From Enterobacteriaceae bacterium 4M9 (GTDB lineage Bacteria > Pseudomonadota > Gammaproteobacteria > Enterobacterales > Enterobacteriaceae), in contig JAADJJ010000001.1 of NCBI GenBank assembly GCA_010092695.1, forward strand, positions 1,054,001 to 1,118,000: a DNA stretch of 64,000 nt. The letters run 5' to 3'. A program made the translations under genes and the position numbers. Numbering within the stretch: the stretch's first letter is position 1; each line of letters starts with the position of its first letter. This document shows, piece after piece, positions 1 through 9,177 of the stretch. The notes below the pieces were generated by a model, which saw only the letters and a program-made list of their open reading frames with translations, did no database searches and had not been told where the DNA came from.

Positions 1-215
1 GCGTCTCTAACACCAGCAATAAAATTAAGCTTAATCGCTGGAATAACGGGCTGGCGATTGTTGAAATGCTGCCGCCTGTGGACGTTAGCGCATACAATAA
101 AGATCAGGTGCGTGAACTCGCCGCCCACTGCCGCCAACTGATGCTCGATAAAATCGAGGCGCTGGATAAAGAAGTGGCAGAGCGCGAAGCGGCATACAAA
201 GCCCATAAAAAGTAG
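1..215 (+). CDS. plsC: 1-acyl-sn-glycerol-3-phosphate acyltransferase, C-terminal end (partial)
   Basis: This is the 3' end of plsC; the start lies outside the window and the first complete codon begins at base 3. The 70 visible residues contain the segments SNKIKLNRWNNGLAIVEMLP and DQVRELAAHCRQLM and end in KAHKK, which match the C-terminus of E. coli PlsC closely. PlsC is the inner-membrane enzyme that acylates lysophosphatidic acid to phosphatidic acid in phospholipid synthesis. The HX4D catalytic motif is not in the visible part. ftsP follows 65 bp downstream on the same strand, the usual plsC-ftsP order, so the two are probably cotranscribed at least in part; only a weak 4-bp hairpin with a T run (about 224-252) lies between them. 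Confidence 0.95.
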   Translation, partial: VSNTSNKIKLNRWNNGLAIVEMLPPVDVSAYNKDQVRELAAHCRQLMLDKIEALDKEVAEREAAYKAHKK

Positions 216-280
216 ATTCATTTATTATTAGTAGCCGGACATCTTCACTGCCCGGTTTTTTCATGGAGCAAGGTTTAATT

Positions 281-1696
281 ATGTCACTCAGTCGGCGTCA
301 GTTTATTCAGGCATCGGGAATTGCGCTGTGCGCAGGTGCAGTGCCGCTGAGGGCAAATGCCGCCAGCCAGCAGCCACCGTTGCCGCTGCCACCGCTGCTG
401 GAGTCTCGCCGCGGCCAGCCTCTGTTTTTAACCATGCAGCGCAGCCACTGGTCATTTACCGGAACGGGCAGCAAAGCCTCGGTCTGGGGCTTTAACGGCA
501 GCTACATGGGGCCGACCATCCGCGTGTGGAGCGGCGACGACGTCAAAATGATTTACAGCAACCGGCTGCAGGAGAACGTGGCGATGGCCGTTAACGGCCT
601 GCAGGTGCCGGGTGCGCTTATCGGCGGTGCTGCGCGCATGATGTCGCCGGGCGCTGAATGGGCGCCTGTGCTGCCGATTCGCCAGCAGGCGGCCACGCTC
701 TGGTATCGCGCCAACACGCCGAACCGTGCCGCACGCCAGGTCTACAGCGGGCTCGCGGGTATGTGGCTGGTGGAAGATGAGGTCAGCAAATCGCTGCCTA
801 TCCCCAAAAACTACGGCGTGGACGATTTCCCGGTCATTATTCAGGACAAGCGGCTGGATAACTTCGGCGCCCCGGAATACAGCGAGCCGGGCAGCGGTGG
901 CTTTGTTGGTGACCGTCTGGTGGTCAACGGTGTGCAAAACCCGTTTGTCGAAGTCTCGCGCGGCTGGGTGCGCCTGCGTCTGCTCAATGCCTCCAACGCC
1001 CGCCATTACCAGCTTCAGTTCAGCGACGGTCGTTCGCTGCACGTTATTGCCAGCGATCAGGGCTTTTTACCGGCTCCCGTGTCGGTCAAACAGCTGTCGC
1101 TCGCCCCCGGCGAGCGACGTGAAATTCTGGTCGATATGAGCGATGGCACTGAAGTCTCGCTGACCTGCGGCGAGGCGGCGACGCTGGTCGAGCGCATTCG
1201 CGGCTTCTTTGAACCCTCATCTATTCTGGTGTCCACGCTGGTGCTGACGCTGCGCCCTGGCGGCCTGCTGCCGCTGGTGACCGACAACCTGCCTATGCGC
1301 CTGCTGCCGGACGAAATCATTAACGGCTCGTCGGTGCGCTCACGCGACATCACGCTCGGTAGCGATCCGGGCATCAACGGGCAGTTGTGGGACATGAAGC
1401 GCATTGATATCACCACGCTTCAGGGCAACTGGGAGCGCTGGACGGTGCGCGCCGACACGCCGCAGGCTTTTTATATCGAAGGCGCACGCTTCCTGGTGCA
1501 GGACGTCAACGGCGCGCTGCCGTTTGGCGAAGATCGTGGCTGGAAAGACACGGTGTGGGTGGACGGCCAGGTACAGCTGCTGGTCTATTTCAGCCAGCCT
1601 TCCTGGGAGCACTTCCCGTTCCTGTTTGGCAGCCAGACGCTGGAAATGGCCGATCGCGGCTCGCTGGGCCAGATTGTGGTCAACCCAGCCCCTTGA
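281..1696 (+). CDS. ftsP: Cell division protein FtsP (SufI), Tat-exported multicopper-oxidase-like protein
   Basis: A 471-residue protein nearly identical in length and sequence to E. coli FtsP/SufI, a periplasmic protein that stabilises the divisome under stress. The N-terminus carries a twin-arginine signal (SRRQFIQ at residues 4-10, hydrophobic stretch, cleavage near ANA), so it is exported folded by the Tat system. The rest is three cupredoxin domains of the multicopper oxidase fold; in this family the copper ligands are lost and it is not an oxidase. I chose the ATG at 281 rather than an upstream ATG at 263 because it gives the conserved MSLSRRQF start and has an AAGG motif just upstream. 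Confidence 0.96.
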   Translation: MSLSRRQFIQASGIALCAGAVPLRANAASQQPPLPLPPLLESRRGQPLFLTMQRSHWSFTGTGSKASVWGFNGSYMGPTIRVWSGDDVKMIYSNRLQENVAMAVNGLQVPGALIGGAARMMSPGAEWAPVLPIRQQAATLWYRANTPNRAARQVYSGLAGMWLVEDEVSKSLPIPKNYGVDDFPVIIQDKRLDNFGAPEYSEPGSGGFVGDRLVVNGVQNPFVEVSRGWVRLRLLNASNARHYQLQFSDGRSLHVIASDQGFLPAPVSVKQLSLAPGERREILVDMSDGTEVSLTCGEAATLVERIRGFFEPSSILVSTLVLTLRPGGLLPLVTDNLPMRLLPDEIINGSSVRSRDITLGSDPGINGQLWDMKRIDITTLQGNWERWTVRADTPQAFYIEGARFLVQDVNGALPFGEDRGWKDTVWVDGQVQLLVYFSQPSWEHFPFLFGSQTLEMADRGSLGQIVVNPAP

Positions 1697-1701
1697 TTTT
1701 T

Positions 1702-1721
1702 CGGGCCCGGTTCCGGGCCCG
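1702..1721. terminator. GC-rich hairpin after ftsP
   Basis: A perfect 9-bp inverted repeat, CGGGCCCGG-TT-CCGGGCCCG, starts 6 bp after the ftsP stop codon. There is no T run on the downstream side in the plus direction, so it is either a weak terminator or an RNA-stabilising 3' hairpin. Confidence 0.4.
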
Positions 1722-1803
1722 TCACAAAACCCTTCATTTCGCCTGACGACAAAGCGTATAATCCACGCCCTTTGATGCTTTTTAACGCAATTCCCGGAAC
1801 ATT

Positions 1804-4023
1804 ATGAGCGCAACCTCCCTGATTCAGCCCGATCGCGACCTTTTCTCATGGCCTAAATACTGGGCTGCCTGCTTTGGCCCGGCACCGTTTTTGCCGATGT
1901 CGCGCGAGGAAATGGATCAGCTGGGCTGGGACAGCTGCGACATCATCATTGTGACCGGCGATGCGTATGTCGATCATCCGAGTTTTGGTATGGCTATTTG
2001 TGGGCGCATGCTGGAAGCGCAGGGCTTTCGCGTTGGGATCATCTCGCAGCCGGACTGGAACAGCAAAGACGACTTCATGCGCCTTGGTAAGCCAAACCTG
2101 TTCTTTGGCGTGACCGCAGGCAACATGGACTCCATGATCAACCGCTACACCGCCGATCGCAAGCTGCGCCACGACGATGCTTACACCGCAGACAACGTGG
2201 GTGGCAAGCGCCCGGACCGGGCCACGGTGGTCTACACCCAGCGCTGCAAAGAGGCCTGGCGCGACGTGCCGGTCATTCTGGGCGGCATTGAGGCGAGCCT
2301 GCGGCGTACCGCGCACTACGATTACTGGTCTGATACCGTGCGCCGCTCGGTGCTGTTTGACGCTAAGGCCGACATGCTGATGTTCGGCAACGGGGAGCGC
2401 CCGCTGGTGGAAGTGGCGCACCGTCTGGCACAAGGCGAGCCGATTAGCGAGATTACGGATGTGCGCAATACCGCCATCATCCGCAAAGAGGCGCTGCCGG
2501 GCTGGGCGGGCGTGGACTCCACGCGTCTCGACACGCCTGGGCGCATTGACCCCATTCCGCACCCTTACGGTGAAGACCTGCCGTGCGCAGACGGTAAAAC
2601 AGTCGAGCCTGCCGAAGCAAAGCCGGTGACCGTACAGATGCCGCGCCCGAAGCCGTGGGAGAAAACCTACGTGCTGCTGCCGTCGTTTGAGAAAGTAAAA
2701 AACGACAAAGTGATGTACGCCCACGCCTCGCGCATTCTGCACCATGAAACCAACCCAGGCTGTGCTCGTGCGCTGATGCAAAAGCACGGCGAACGTTACA
2801 TCTGGATAAACCCGCCTGCGATCCCGCTTTCTACCGAAGAGATGGACCACGTCTTTGCGCTGCCTTATCAGCGTATCCCGCATCCGTCTTACGGTAAGAG
2901 CCGCATTCCGGCGTATGAAATGATTCGTTTCTCCGTCAACATCATGCGCGGCTGTTTCGGTGGCTGCTCGTTCTGCTCCATTACCGAGCACGAAGGGCGC
3001 ATCATTCAGAGCCGTTCAGAAGACTCGATAATCAACGAGATCGAAGCCATTCGCGACACCGTACCCGGTTTTACCGGCATAATTTCCGATCTGGGTGGCC
3101 CGACTGCCAACATGTATATGTTGCGCTGTAAATCGCCGCGCGCCGAGCAGACCTGCCGTCGTTTATCCTGCGTCTACCCGGATATCTGCCCGCACATGGA
3201 CACTAACCATGAGCCGACCATCAACCTGTACCGTCGCGCTCGCGATCTGAAGGGCGTCAAAAAGATCCTCATTGCCTCCGGCGTGCGTTACGACATTGCG
3301 GTGGAAGATCCACGTTACATCAAAGAACTGGCATCGCACCATGTAGGTGGCTATCTGAAGATTGCGCCAGAGCACACCGAGCAGGGGCCGCTGTCGAAAA
3401 TGATGAAGCCCGGCATGGGCAGCTATGACCGCTTTAAGCAGCTGTTTGATATGTATTCGAAGCAGGCGGGTAAAGAGCAGTATCTGATCCCGTACTTTAT
3501 CTCTGCGCATCCGGGCACCACGGACGAGGACATGGTGAACCTGGCGCTGTGGCTTAAGCGCCACCGTTTTCGCCTCGATCAGGTGCAAAACTTCTATCCA
3601 TCTCCGCTCGCCAACTCGACGACCATGTATTACACCGGCAAGAACCCGCTGGGTAAAATTGGCTATAAGAGCGAGGACGTGGTGATACCTAAGGGCGACA
3701 AGCAGCGTCGCCTGCATAAAGCGCTGCTGCGCTATCACGATCCGGCCAACTGGGTGCTGATTCGCCAGGCGCTGGAAGCAATGGGCAAAAAGCACCTGAT
3801 TGGCGGCCGACGCGACTGCCTGGTGCCGGCACCGACGCTGGAAGAAATGCGCGAAGCGCGTCGCCAGAACCGCCACACCCGCCCGGCGCTGACCAAGCAC
3901 ACGCCGGTGGCGCACCAGCGCCAGACGCCGAAAACGGCAGCGAAAAAGCGCGCAAAAACCTGCCCAACGCTAACGGGCAGGCGGGGTGTACGTGGTGGAT
4001 ACGCGCTGCACCCCGAGCCGTGA
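1804..4023 (+). CDS. ygiQ: YgiQ family radical SAM protein (UPF0313)
   Basis: A 739-residue protein, the same length as E. coli YgiQ. The radical SAM cluster motif CxxxCxxC is at Cys384, Cys388 and Cys391 (in MRGCFGGCSFC), where a [4Fe-4S] cluster would bind and cleave S-adenosylmethionine. The N-terminal ~300 residues form the UPF0313 cobalamin-binding-like region with the GDAYVDHPSFG segment, and the C-terminus is a basic, proline- and lysine-rich tail typical of the family. The substrate of YgiQ is unknown. It starts 107 bp after ftsP with ATG preceded by GGAAC. The downstream barstar-like gene begins 60 bp later and may share the transcript. Confidence 0.95.
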   Translation: MSATSLIQPDRDLFSWPKYWAACFGPAPFLPMSREEMDQLGWDSCDIIIVTGDAYVDHPSFGMAICGRMLEAQGFRVGIISQPDWNSKDDFMRLGKPNLFFGVTAGNMDSMINRYTADRKLRHDDAYTADNVGGKRPDRATVVYTQRCKEAWRDVPVILGGIEASLRRTAHYDYWSDTVRRSVLFDAKADMLMFGNGERPLVEVAHRLAQGEPISEITDVRNTAIIRKEALPGWAGVDSTRLDTPGRIDPIPHPYGEDLPCADGKTVEPAEAKPVTVQMPRPKPWEKTYVLLPSFEKVKNDKVMYAHASRILHHETNPGCARALMQKHGERYIWINPPAIPLSTEEMDHVFALPYQRIPHPSYGKSRIPAYEMIRFSVNIMRGCFGGCSFCSITEHEGRIIQSRSEDSIINEIEAIRDTVPGFTGIISDLGGPTANMYMLRCKSPRAEQTCRRLSCVYPDICPHMDTNHEPTINLYRRARDLKGVKKILIASGVRYDIAVEDPRYIKELASHHVGGYLKIAPEHTEQGPLSKMMKPGMGSYDRFKQLFDMYSKQAGKEQYLIPYFISAHPGTTDEDMVNLALWLKRHRFRLDQVQNFYPSPLANSTTMYYTGKNPLGKIGYKSEDVVIPKGDKQRRLHKALLRYHDPANWVLIRQALEAMGKKHLIGGRRDCLVPAPTLEEMREARRQNRHTRPALTKHTPVAHQRQTPKTAAKKRAKTCPTLTGRRGVRGGYALHPEP

Positions 4024-4082
4024 GTTCTCTTAGGCACAAGCATGCATAGCCCGTGTCCATTGCAGGCTCAGGAGGAAAGACG

Positions 4083-4472
4083 ATGAAAACGCTGACGCTA
4101 CACGGCGCCCATATTCACGACATTCCCTCCTTTTACGTCGAAGTGAACGCGGTCTTTATGGCCGACGAAGCATGGCAGTTAGGCCAGAGCCTCGATGCCT
4201 TCAACGACCTGCTTTACGGCGGCTTTGGCGCACTGGCGGGCAACGAACCGGTTACGCTGGTGTGGTTGGATGCAGAACATAGCCGTAAGGCGCTGGGCCT
4301 TGAGGCCACGCGTCGTTATTACCAGGACAAACTTTCCCAGCCAGCGCGTTTTAACCGCGCTCACTTCCAGCGCCAGCTTGACGCGCTGGAAAACGGCAGC
4401 GGCCAGACCTACTTTGATATCCTGCTGGAGATTATCGCTGACCATCCCAATATCACGCTGGTGAAGCGCTGA
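4083..4472 (+). CDS. Barstar-like ribonuclease inhibitor family protein
   Basis: A 129-residue protein with the barstar fold signature: a short beta strand and helix (HIHDIPSFYVEVNAVF), then LGQSLDAFNDLLYGGFGAL, which corresponds to the barnase-binding helix-loop of barstar, and a C-terminal PNITLVKR strand. Barstar proteins bind and block extracellular or cytoplasmic ribonucleases; enterobacterial homologues are often longer than the 90-residue Bacillus protein. The start at 4083 is set by a strong AGGAGGAA Shine-Dalgarno 5 bases upstream; an upstream in-frame ATG at 4053 has no comparable site. No barnase-like ribonuclease gene is visible next to it, so the target is unknown. It is followed by a bidirectional terminator. 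Confidence 0.8.
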   Translation: MKTLTLHGAHIHDIPSFYVEVNAVFMADEAWQLGQSLDAFNDLLYGGFGALAGNEPVTLVWLDAEHSRKALGLEATRRYYQDKLSQPARFNRAHFQRQLDALENGSGQTYFDILLEIIADHPNITLVKR

Positions 4473-4525
4473 GGGTGGCTTTCAGGCTTGGGGTAAAATC
4501 CGTCGTTTCACCATGGCCTTCCTGT

Positions 4526-4555
4526 AAAAAAGCCCCGTCGCACGCGGGGCTTTTT
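4526..4555. terminator. Bidirectional rho-independent terminator between the barstar-like gene and dkgA
   Basis: Stem AGCCCCG/CGGGGCT with a 7-base loop, flanked by AAAAA on the left and TTTTT on the right, so it can stop transcription from both converging genes. Confidence 0.9.
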
Positions 4556-4580
4556 AGGTTTATTACATCAGAGCGACTTC

Positions 4581-5408
4581 TTAGCCGCTAAACGTATCCG
4601 GATCCGGCCCCAGCCGTTTCCCTTCATCCAGCTTCGCGATATCGGCAATCTCATCCTTATCAAGCCGGAAATCCCACACGTCAAAGTTCTCGACAATGCG
4701 TGATGGCGTAACCGACTTCGGAATCACCACCAGCCCGCTGTCGAGGTGCCAGCGAATCACAATCTGCGCCGGGGTTTTACCGTATTTATCCGCCAGCGTG
4801 CGAATCAGCTTCTGGTCAAACACGCCTTCGCCGCCCTGCGCCAGTGGGCTCCAGGACTCGGTCTGAATTTTGTGGGTGGCGTTCCAGGCATGCAGCTGAC
4901 GCTGCTGGAACAATGGGTGTAGCTCAATCTGGTTGATGACCGGCGTCACGCCTGTTTCATCGATAATGCGTTGCAGATGCTCGACGTTAAAATTACACAC
5001 GCCAATGCTCTTAATCAGCCCCTCTTTCTGTAACGCAATCATGCCTTTCCAGGCCTCGACGTAGCGGTCCTGCACCGGCACCGGCCAGTGCATCAGGTAC
5101 AGGTCAACATAATCAAGTTTGAGTTTTTTCAGGCTGCTTTCCAGCGCGCCGCGCGGGTCCTGCTGGTCGCCGTTCCACAGTTTGGTGGTAATAAACAGTT
5201 CGTCGCGCGCCACACCGGCGCCTTTCAGTGCCTCGCCTACGCCGTCTTCATTCTTGTAGGCGCTGGCGGTATCGATAGAGCGGTAGCCCACTTCCAGCGC
5301 CTTTTGCACCGCTGGAACAACCTCGTCATGGCTTGCTTTCCATACGCCTAGCCCGAGTTGTGGCATCAGATTACCGTCGGAGAGTTTAATCTGGGTGGGA
5401 TTTGCCAT
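4581..5408 (-). CDS. dkgA: 2,5-diketo-D-gluconic acid reductase A (aldo-keto reductase)
   Basis: A 275-residue NADPH-dependent aldo-keto reductase of the same length as E. coli DkgA (YqhE). The AKR catalytic tetrad is complete: Asp46, Tyr51, Lys76 and His107 (in GYRSIDTASAY, TKLWN and LMHWP). The NADPH-binding IPKSVTPSRI segment is present near residue 230. It reduces 2,5-diketo-gluconate, methylglyoxal and other small aldehydes in the cytosol. It lies 100 bp downstream of yqhD in the same direction, the E. coli yqhD-dkgA operon arrangement, and in that species is activated by YqhC. The start has a good GGAGGAAAT site. Confidence 0.97.
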   Translation of the reverse strand: MANPTQIKLSDGNLMPQLGLGVWKASHDEVVPAVQKALEVGYRSIDTASAYKNEDGVGEALKGAGVARDELFITTKLWNGDQQDPRGALESSLKKLKLDYVDLYLMHWPVPVQDRYVEAWKGMIALQKEGLIKSIGVCNFNVEHLQRIIDETGVTPVINQIELHPLFQQRQLHAWNATHKIQTESWSPLAQGGEGVFDQKLIRTLADKYGKTPAQIVIRWHLDSGLVVIPKSVTPSRIVENFDVWDFRLDKDEIADIAKLDEGKRLGPDPDTFSG

Positions 5409-5508
5409 TATTTCCTCCTAACTGGCGTCACAACCGGGCGGTGCCCCGGTTTGCTAATGACTAAGTCTGGTCGAAATAACCGAAAACGAAAGGCCGAGGG
5501 GTAAAATC

Positions 5509-6672
5509 TTAACGTGCGGCTTCGTAAATACGGCGGCTGACGTCAAGCGTGATATCGCCACGTTCGCCAAGTGCCGTCATGCCGTGTTCGTCGAGTTTTG
5601 CCAGCAACGCCGGGATGGAACTGCCGTCAAGACCGTAGTCAGACAGGTGCGTTTTCACGCCCATACGCTCGAAGAAATCGCGGGTGGCGGCGATGGTCGC
5701 ATCAATACGCTGTGCCTCACTGCCTTCAGTGATATTCCATACGCGCTCGCCGTATTGCAGCAGTTTCTCGCGTTTGGTATCGCGCTTCTCGTTCATCAGT
5801 GACGGCAGCACAACCGCCAGCGTCTGCGCATGGTCAAGGCCGTGCATCGCCGTCAGTTCGTGGCCCAGCATATGGGTTGCCCAGTCCTGCGGCACGCCTG
5901 CGCCAATCAGGCCGTTGAGCGCCATGGTGGCTGCCCACATCACGTTGGCACGCACGTCATAGTTTTCCGGCTCGGCCAACGCGCGCGGACCTTCTTCAAT
6001 CAGGGTAAGCAGGATGCCTTCGGCAAAGCGGTCCTGAATGCGCCCATCAACCGGATACGTCAGGTACTGCTCAATGGTGTGCACAAAGGCGTCAACCACG
6101 CCGTTTGCCACCTGGCGCGGCGGCAGGGTGTAGGTGTAAACCGGATCGAGGATGGCAAACAGCGGCTGCACGTGCGGGTTCATGAACGCCTGTTTGTCGC
6201 CGGTTGAACGACGGGAAATCACCGCGCCGCTGTTGGACTCTGAGCCGGTGGCAGGCAGGGTCAGTACTGAGCCCATCGGCACGGCACGGGTAACGTCGTC
6301 ACCGCCGGTTTCAACAATACGCCACGGGTCGATATCCTGCGCATACGGCGCTGCTGCGGCAATAAACTTGGTGCCATCAAGCACCGAGCCGCCGCCGACG
6401 GCCAGCAGGAAGGTCACGTTCTGCTCACGCACCAGCGCCACGGCTTTCATCAGCGTTTCATAAGACGGGTTTGGCTCAATGCCGCCAAATTCCAGCACGT
6501 CCAGCCCGCTCAGTGCACTCAGCACCTGGTCAAGCACACCGGTTTTTTTCACGCTACCGCCGCCGTAGGTAATCAGTACGCGGGCGTCTGCCGGGATCTG
6601 TGCGCGTAATTCAGCGATGGCGTTCTTACCAAACAGAATGCGGGTCGGTGTGTGTAGGTTGAAGTTGTTCAT
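5509..6672 (-). CDS. yqhD: NADPH-dependent aldehyde reductase / alcohol dehydrogenase YqhD
   Basis: A 387-residue iron-containing-type alcohol dehydrogenase equal in length to E. coli YqhD. The GGGS nucleotide-binding motifs are at residues 37-40 and 93-96, and the metal ligands Asp194, His198, His267 and His281 are all present at the E. coli positions. It reduces short-chain and peroxidation-derived aldehydes, glyoxal and furfural with NADPH. I start at MNNFNLHTPT: the AAAGGG Shine-Dalgarno is 9 bases upstream of this ATG but directly abuts the alternative ATG at 6681. Divergent from its activator gene yqhC. Confidence 0.97.
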   Translation of the reverse strand: MNNFNLHTPTRILFGKNAIAELRAQIPADARVLITYGGGSVKKTGVLDQVLSALSGLDVLEFGGIEPNPSYETLMKAVALVREQNVTFLLAVGGGSVLDGTKFIAAAAPYAQDIDPWRIVETGGDDVTRAVPMGSVLTLPATGSESNSGAVISRRSTGDKQAFMNPHVQPLFAILDPVYTYTLPPRQVANGVVDAFVHTIEQYLTYPVDGRIQDRFAEGILLTLIEEGPRALAEPENYDVRANVMWAATMALNGLIGAGVPQDWATHMLGHELTAMHGLDHAQTLAVVLPSLMNEKRDTKREKLLQYGERVWNITEGSEAQRIDATIAATRDFFERMGVKTHLSDYGLDGSSIPALLAKLDEHGMTALGERGDITLDVSRRIYEAAR

Positions 6673-6788
6673 GTCAGTCATCCCTTTGCTGGGTTAGAAA
6701 GCAGGGCAACGCAGGGTCGCCGGATGACGCTATTCTGAGCGGTAAGGGGGTTCTTGCTCAATGCTCATTCCTGCCTTTATCTTGCCTG

Positions 6789-6810
6789 TTTCTCCACAGT
6801 GCTGGAGAAA
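6789..6810. promoter_or_regulatory. Inverted repeat in the yqhD-yqhC divergent promoter region
   Basis: TTTCTCC and GGAGAAA form a perfect 7-bp inverted repeat separated by 8 bases, placed between the divergent yqhD and yqhC starts. It could be a YqhC or other regulator site; this is inference only from position and symmetry. Confidence 0.3.
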
Positions 6811-6866
6811 ATGTCTTTTTCTGTGCACACTTCATACATCATAAATACGCAAGCGGAGCGGGAGAG

Positions 6867-7778
6867 ATGGACAGGCAGGCTATATGTCAGGCACTGACGC
6901 AGAAAGTTAACTTTCTGAAACAAAACGGCAATGATGAAGAGGCCAGACGCCTGAACCTTGATTTGCTGTGGGGCACCCAGCCTTATCCGCGCACGCCGGT
7001 CATGTACCAGCCAGGTATCATTTTTCTCTTTTCCGGGCATAAAACAGGTTATCTCAACGACCGGGTGTTTCGCTATGACGCCAGCGAATATCTACTGTTA
7101 ACCGTGCCACTGCCGTTTGAATGTGAAACCTTCGCCACCGAGCAAATCCCGCTTGCCGGCATGCGCCTGAATATTGATGTTTCCCAGCTTCAGGATTTGC
7201 TGCTGGATATCGGTGAAGATGACCGCTTTGCGCCACAGCACTCGGCCAGCGGCATCAACTCCAGCGTACTGAGTGAGGACATCCTGTGTGCCGCCGAGCG
7301 GCTGTTGGACGTGCTGGAGCGCCCGCTTGATGCCCGCGTGCTGGGCAAACAAATTATTCGCGAAATTCTCTATTACGTTCTCACCGGTCCGTGTGGCGGG
7401 GCGCTGCTGGCGCTGGTGAGCCGCCAGACGCATTTTAGCCAGATAAGCCGCGCGCTGCGGCGTATTGAAAGCCAGTACACCGAGAACCTGAGCGTGGACC
7501 GGCTGGCTTCTGAGGCCAACATGAGCCTGTCGGCGTTTCATCACAACTTCAAGGCCGTAACCAGCACCTCGCCGCTGCAATACATCAAGTCTTTCAGGCT
7601 GCATAAAGCGCGGCTGATGATGGTGCGCGATGGCATGAAGGCAAGTGCTGCGGCCGTGCGCGTGGGCTATGAAAGCGCCTCGCAGTTTAGCCGCGAGTTC
7701 AAGCGCTACTTTGGCGTTACCCCCGGTGAGGAAGTAGCGCGAATGCGCAGCGTGGCGATGCCGGAACTCAGGCCGTAG
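6867..7778 (+). CDS. yqhC: AraC-family activator of yqhD-dkgA
   Basis: A 303-residue AraC/XylS-family transcriptional activator. The N-terminal half is the AraC_N-type sensory domain, including a cupin-like region around SEYLLLTVPLPFECET; the C-terminal ~100 residues hold two helix-turn-helix motifs (LSVDRLASEANMSLSAFHHN and ASAAAVRVGYESASQFSREF). Its position, divergent from yqhD-dkgA, is that of E. coli YqhC, which senses aldehydes and switches on that operon. It is slightly shorter than the 318-residue K-12 annotation, consistent with a downstream start choice. It ends at a strong terminator. Confidence 0.93.
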   Translation: MDRQAICQALTQKVNFLKQNGNDEEARRLNLDLLWGTQPYPRTPVMYQPGIIFLFSGHKTGYLNDRVFRYDASEYLLLTVPLPFECETFATEQIPLAGMRLNIDVSQLQDLLLDIGEDDRFAPQHSASGINSSVLSEDILCAAERLLDVLERPLDARVLGKQIIREILYYVLTGPCGGALLALVSRQTHFSQISRALRRIESQYTENLSVDRLASEANMSLSAFHHNFKAVTSTSPLQYIKSFRLHKARLMMVRDGMKASAAAVRVGYESASQFSREFKRYFGVTPGEEVARMRSVAMPELRP

Positions 7779-7786
7779 CGCGCATT

Positions 7787-7827
7787 AAAAAATCCCGCTT
7801 CACGGTATACCGCAAGCGGGATTTTTA
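7787..7827. terminator. Bidirectional terminator after yqhC
   Basis: AATCCCGCTT/AAGCGGGATT, a perfect 10-bp stem with a 13-base loop, flanked by AAAAA and TTTTT. It separates yqhC from the converging dehydrogenase operon. Confidence 0.9.
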
Positions 7828-7884
7828 TTGCTACGGTCAGCGCTTTTGCCCGCGAGCGGGCAACACAGCGGCTTTCAGCGGCGT

Positions 7885-9162
7885 TTACTCTTTACGTTCA
7901 ACGGTGCTGATGTTCTGGCGCAGCGCCTTAACCTCATCCGGCGTAACCGCCACGGCGTTATTGCCCCAGCCACTGCGGATAAAGGTCAGCACGTCGGCCA
8001 CCTGCTTGTCGTCCAGGCGCCAGCCAAAATCGGGCATCGCCAGGCCGGTTATGGCCTGCTGCGTGACCGGTGCTTTGCCGCCTTTGAGGACCAGGCTTAT
8101 CAGCGACGACGGATCGTCACTCAGTACGGCGCTGTTATGCGCCAGCGCCGGGAACGTACTGGCATAGCCTTTGCCGTCTGTGCGGTGGCAGGCTGCGCAG
8201 TTGTCCATGTACACCTGTGCGCCTGGCTTGCTCACGTCACCCCGGATAAGTGCAGCAGTGGTGTCACTGTTGTCAGCAGGCGCTGTGGACTGCGGGTCAG
8301 ACGGCTTCAGTGTTTTCAGGTACGCCGCAATGGCCTGCACGTCCTCGTCGCTCAGGTGCTGCGTGCTGTCGCTGACAACGTCGGTCATTGAACCAAACGC
8401 AGCAGCATGAGCCGTTTGCCCAGTCTTTAGAAACTGTGCAATCTCTGCCGCCGACCAGCGCCCCAGCCCTTCTCTGGCATTGCCCGTCAGGTTTGGCGCA
8501 TGCCAGCCTTCCAGCGTGCCACCGGTCAGATAAGCGCTATCGCGCTGGTCCAGCGCTTTTTCCTGAAAACCCATGCCGCGTGGGGTATGGCAGGTGCCGC
8601 AGTGGCCCAGCCCTTGCACCAGATAGGCACCGCGGTTTTGCTGTGCTGACAGCGTCGGGTCCGGTGTGAACGCTTCGCTGCTGGCAAACAGCCAGTTCCA
8701 TGCCGCCAGCGGCCAGCGCATATTGAGCGGCCAGGGAATATCGCTGTCGCGATTTTGCTGGTTCACCGGCTTCACGCGCTGCATGAAATACGCATACAGC
8801 GCGCGCATATCCTCATCGCTGATTTTGACAAACGAGGTATACGGCATGGCTGGGTACAAATTACGGCCGTCTTTGGCCACCCCTTCACGCAGTGCCCTGG
8901 CAAAGTCGTCGTAGCTGTACTCGCCAATACCGGTGGCGTTGTCAGGCGTAATGTTGGTGGAATAAATCGCACCGACTGGCGTCGACATTTTTAGCCCGCC
9001 GGCAAACGGTTTGCCGCCTGCGGTGCTGTGGCAGGCCACGCAGTCACCGGCGCGGGCCAGATATTCTCCCCGCGTGGCCAGGGCGTCATCACTGGCATTG
9101 GCGTTTTGTACCAGCACGGCCAGGGGCAGCAGCGCTAAAAACGCTGTCCATCTCTTTTTCAT
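7885..9162 (-). CDS. Triheme cytochrome c subunit of a membrane-bound GMC (gluconate-type) dehydrogenase
   Basis: A 425-residue periplasmic cytochrome c with a Sec signal peptide (MKKRWTAFLALLPLAVLVQN, cleavage near residue 23) and three CxxCH heme sites at residues 41-45, 188-192 and 322-326. Three monoheme domains in this order are typical of the electron-transfer subunit of gluconate, sorbitol or alcohol dehydrogenases that pass electrons to ubiquinone in the inner membrane. It is the last gene of a three-gene operon after the GMC flavoprotein (15-bp gap). Which sugar or acid is oxidised cannot be read from this subunit. Confidence 0.92.
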   Translation of the reverse strand: MKKRWTAFLALLPLAVLVQNANASDDALATRGEYLARAGDCVACHSTAGGKPFAGGLKMSTPVGAIYSTNITPDNATGIGEYSYDDFARALREGVAKDGRNLYPAMPYTSFVKISDEDMRALYAYFMQRVKPVNQQNRDSDIPWPLNMRWPLAAWNWLFASSEAFTPDPTLSAQQNRGAYLVQGLGHCGTCHTPRGMGFQEKALDQRDSAYLTGGTLEGWHAPNLTGNAREGLGRWSAAEIAQFLKTGQTAHAAAFGSMTDVVSDSTQHLSDEDVQAIAAYLKTLKPSDPQSTAPADNSDTTAALIRGDVSKPGAQVYMDNCAACHRTDGKGYASTFPALAHNSAVLSDDPSSLISLVLKGGKAPVTQQAITGLAMPDFGWRLDDKQVADVLTFIRSGWGNNAVAVTPDEVKALRQNISTVERKE

Positions 9163-9177
9163 TTACCTGTCTCCCTG

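Noticed and set aside
1846..2991. 381-residue minus-strand frame inside ygiQ
   Set aside because: Antisense to a conserved radical SAM gene, no recognisable domains, high-GC shadow.
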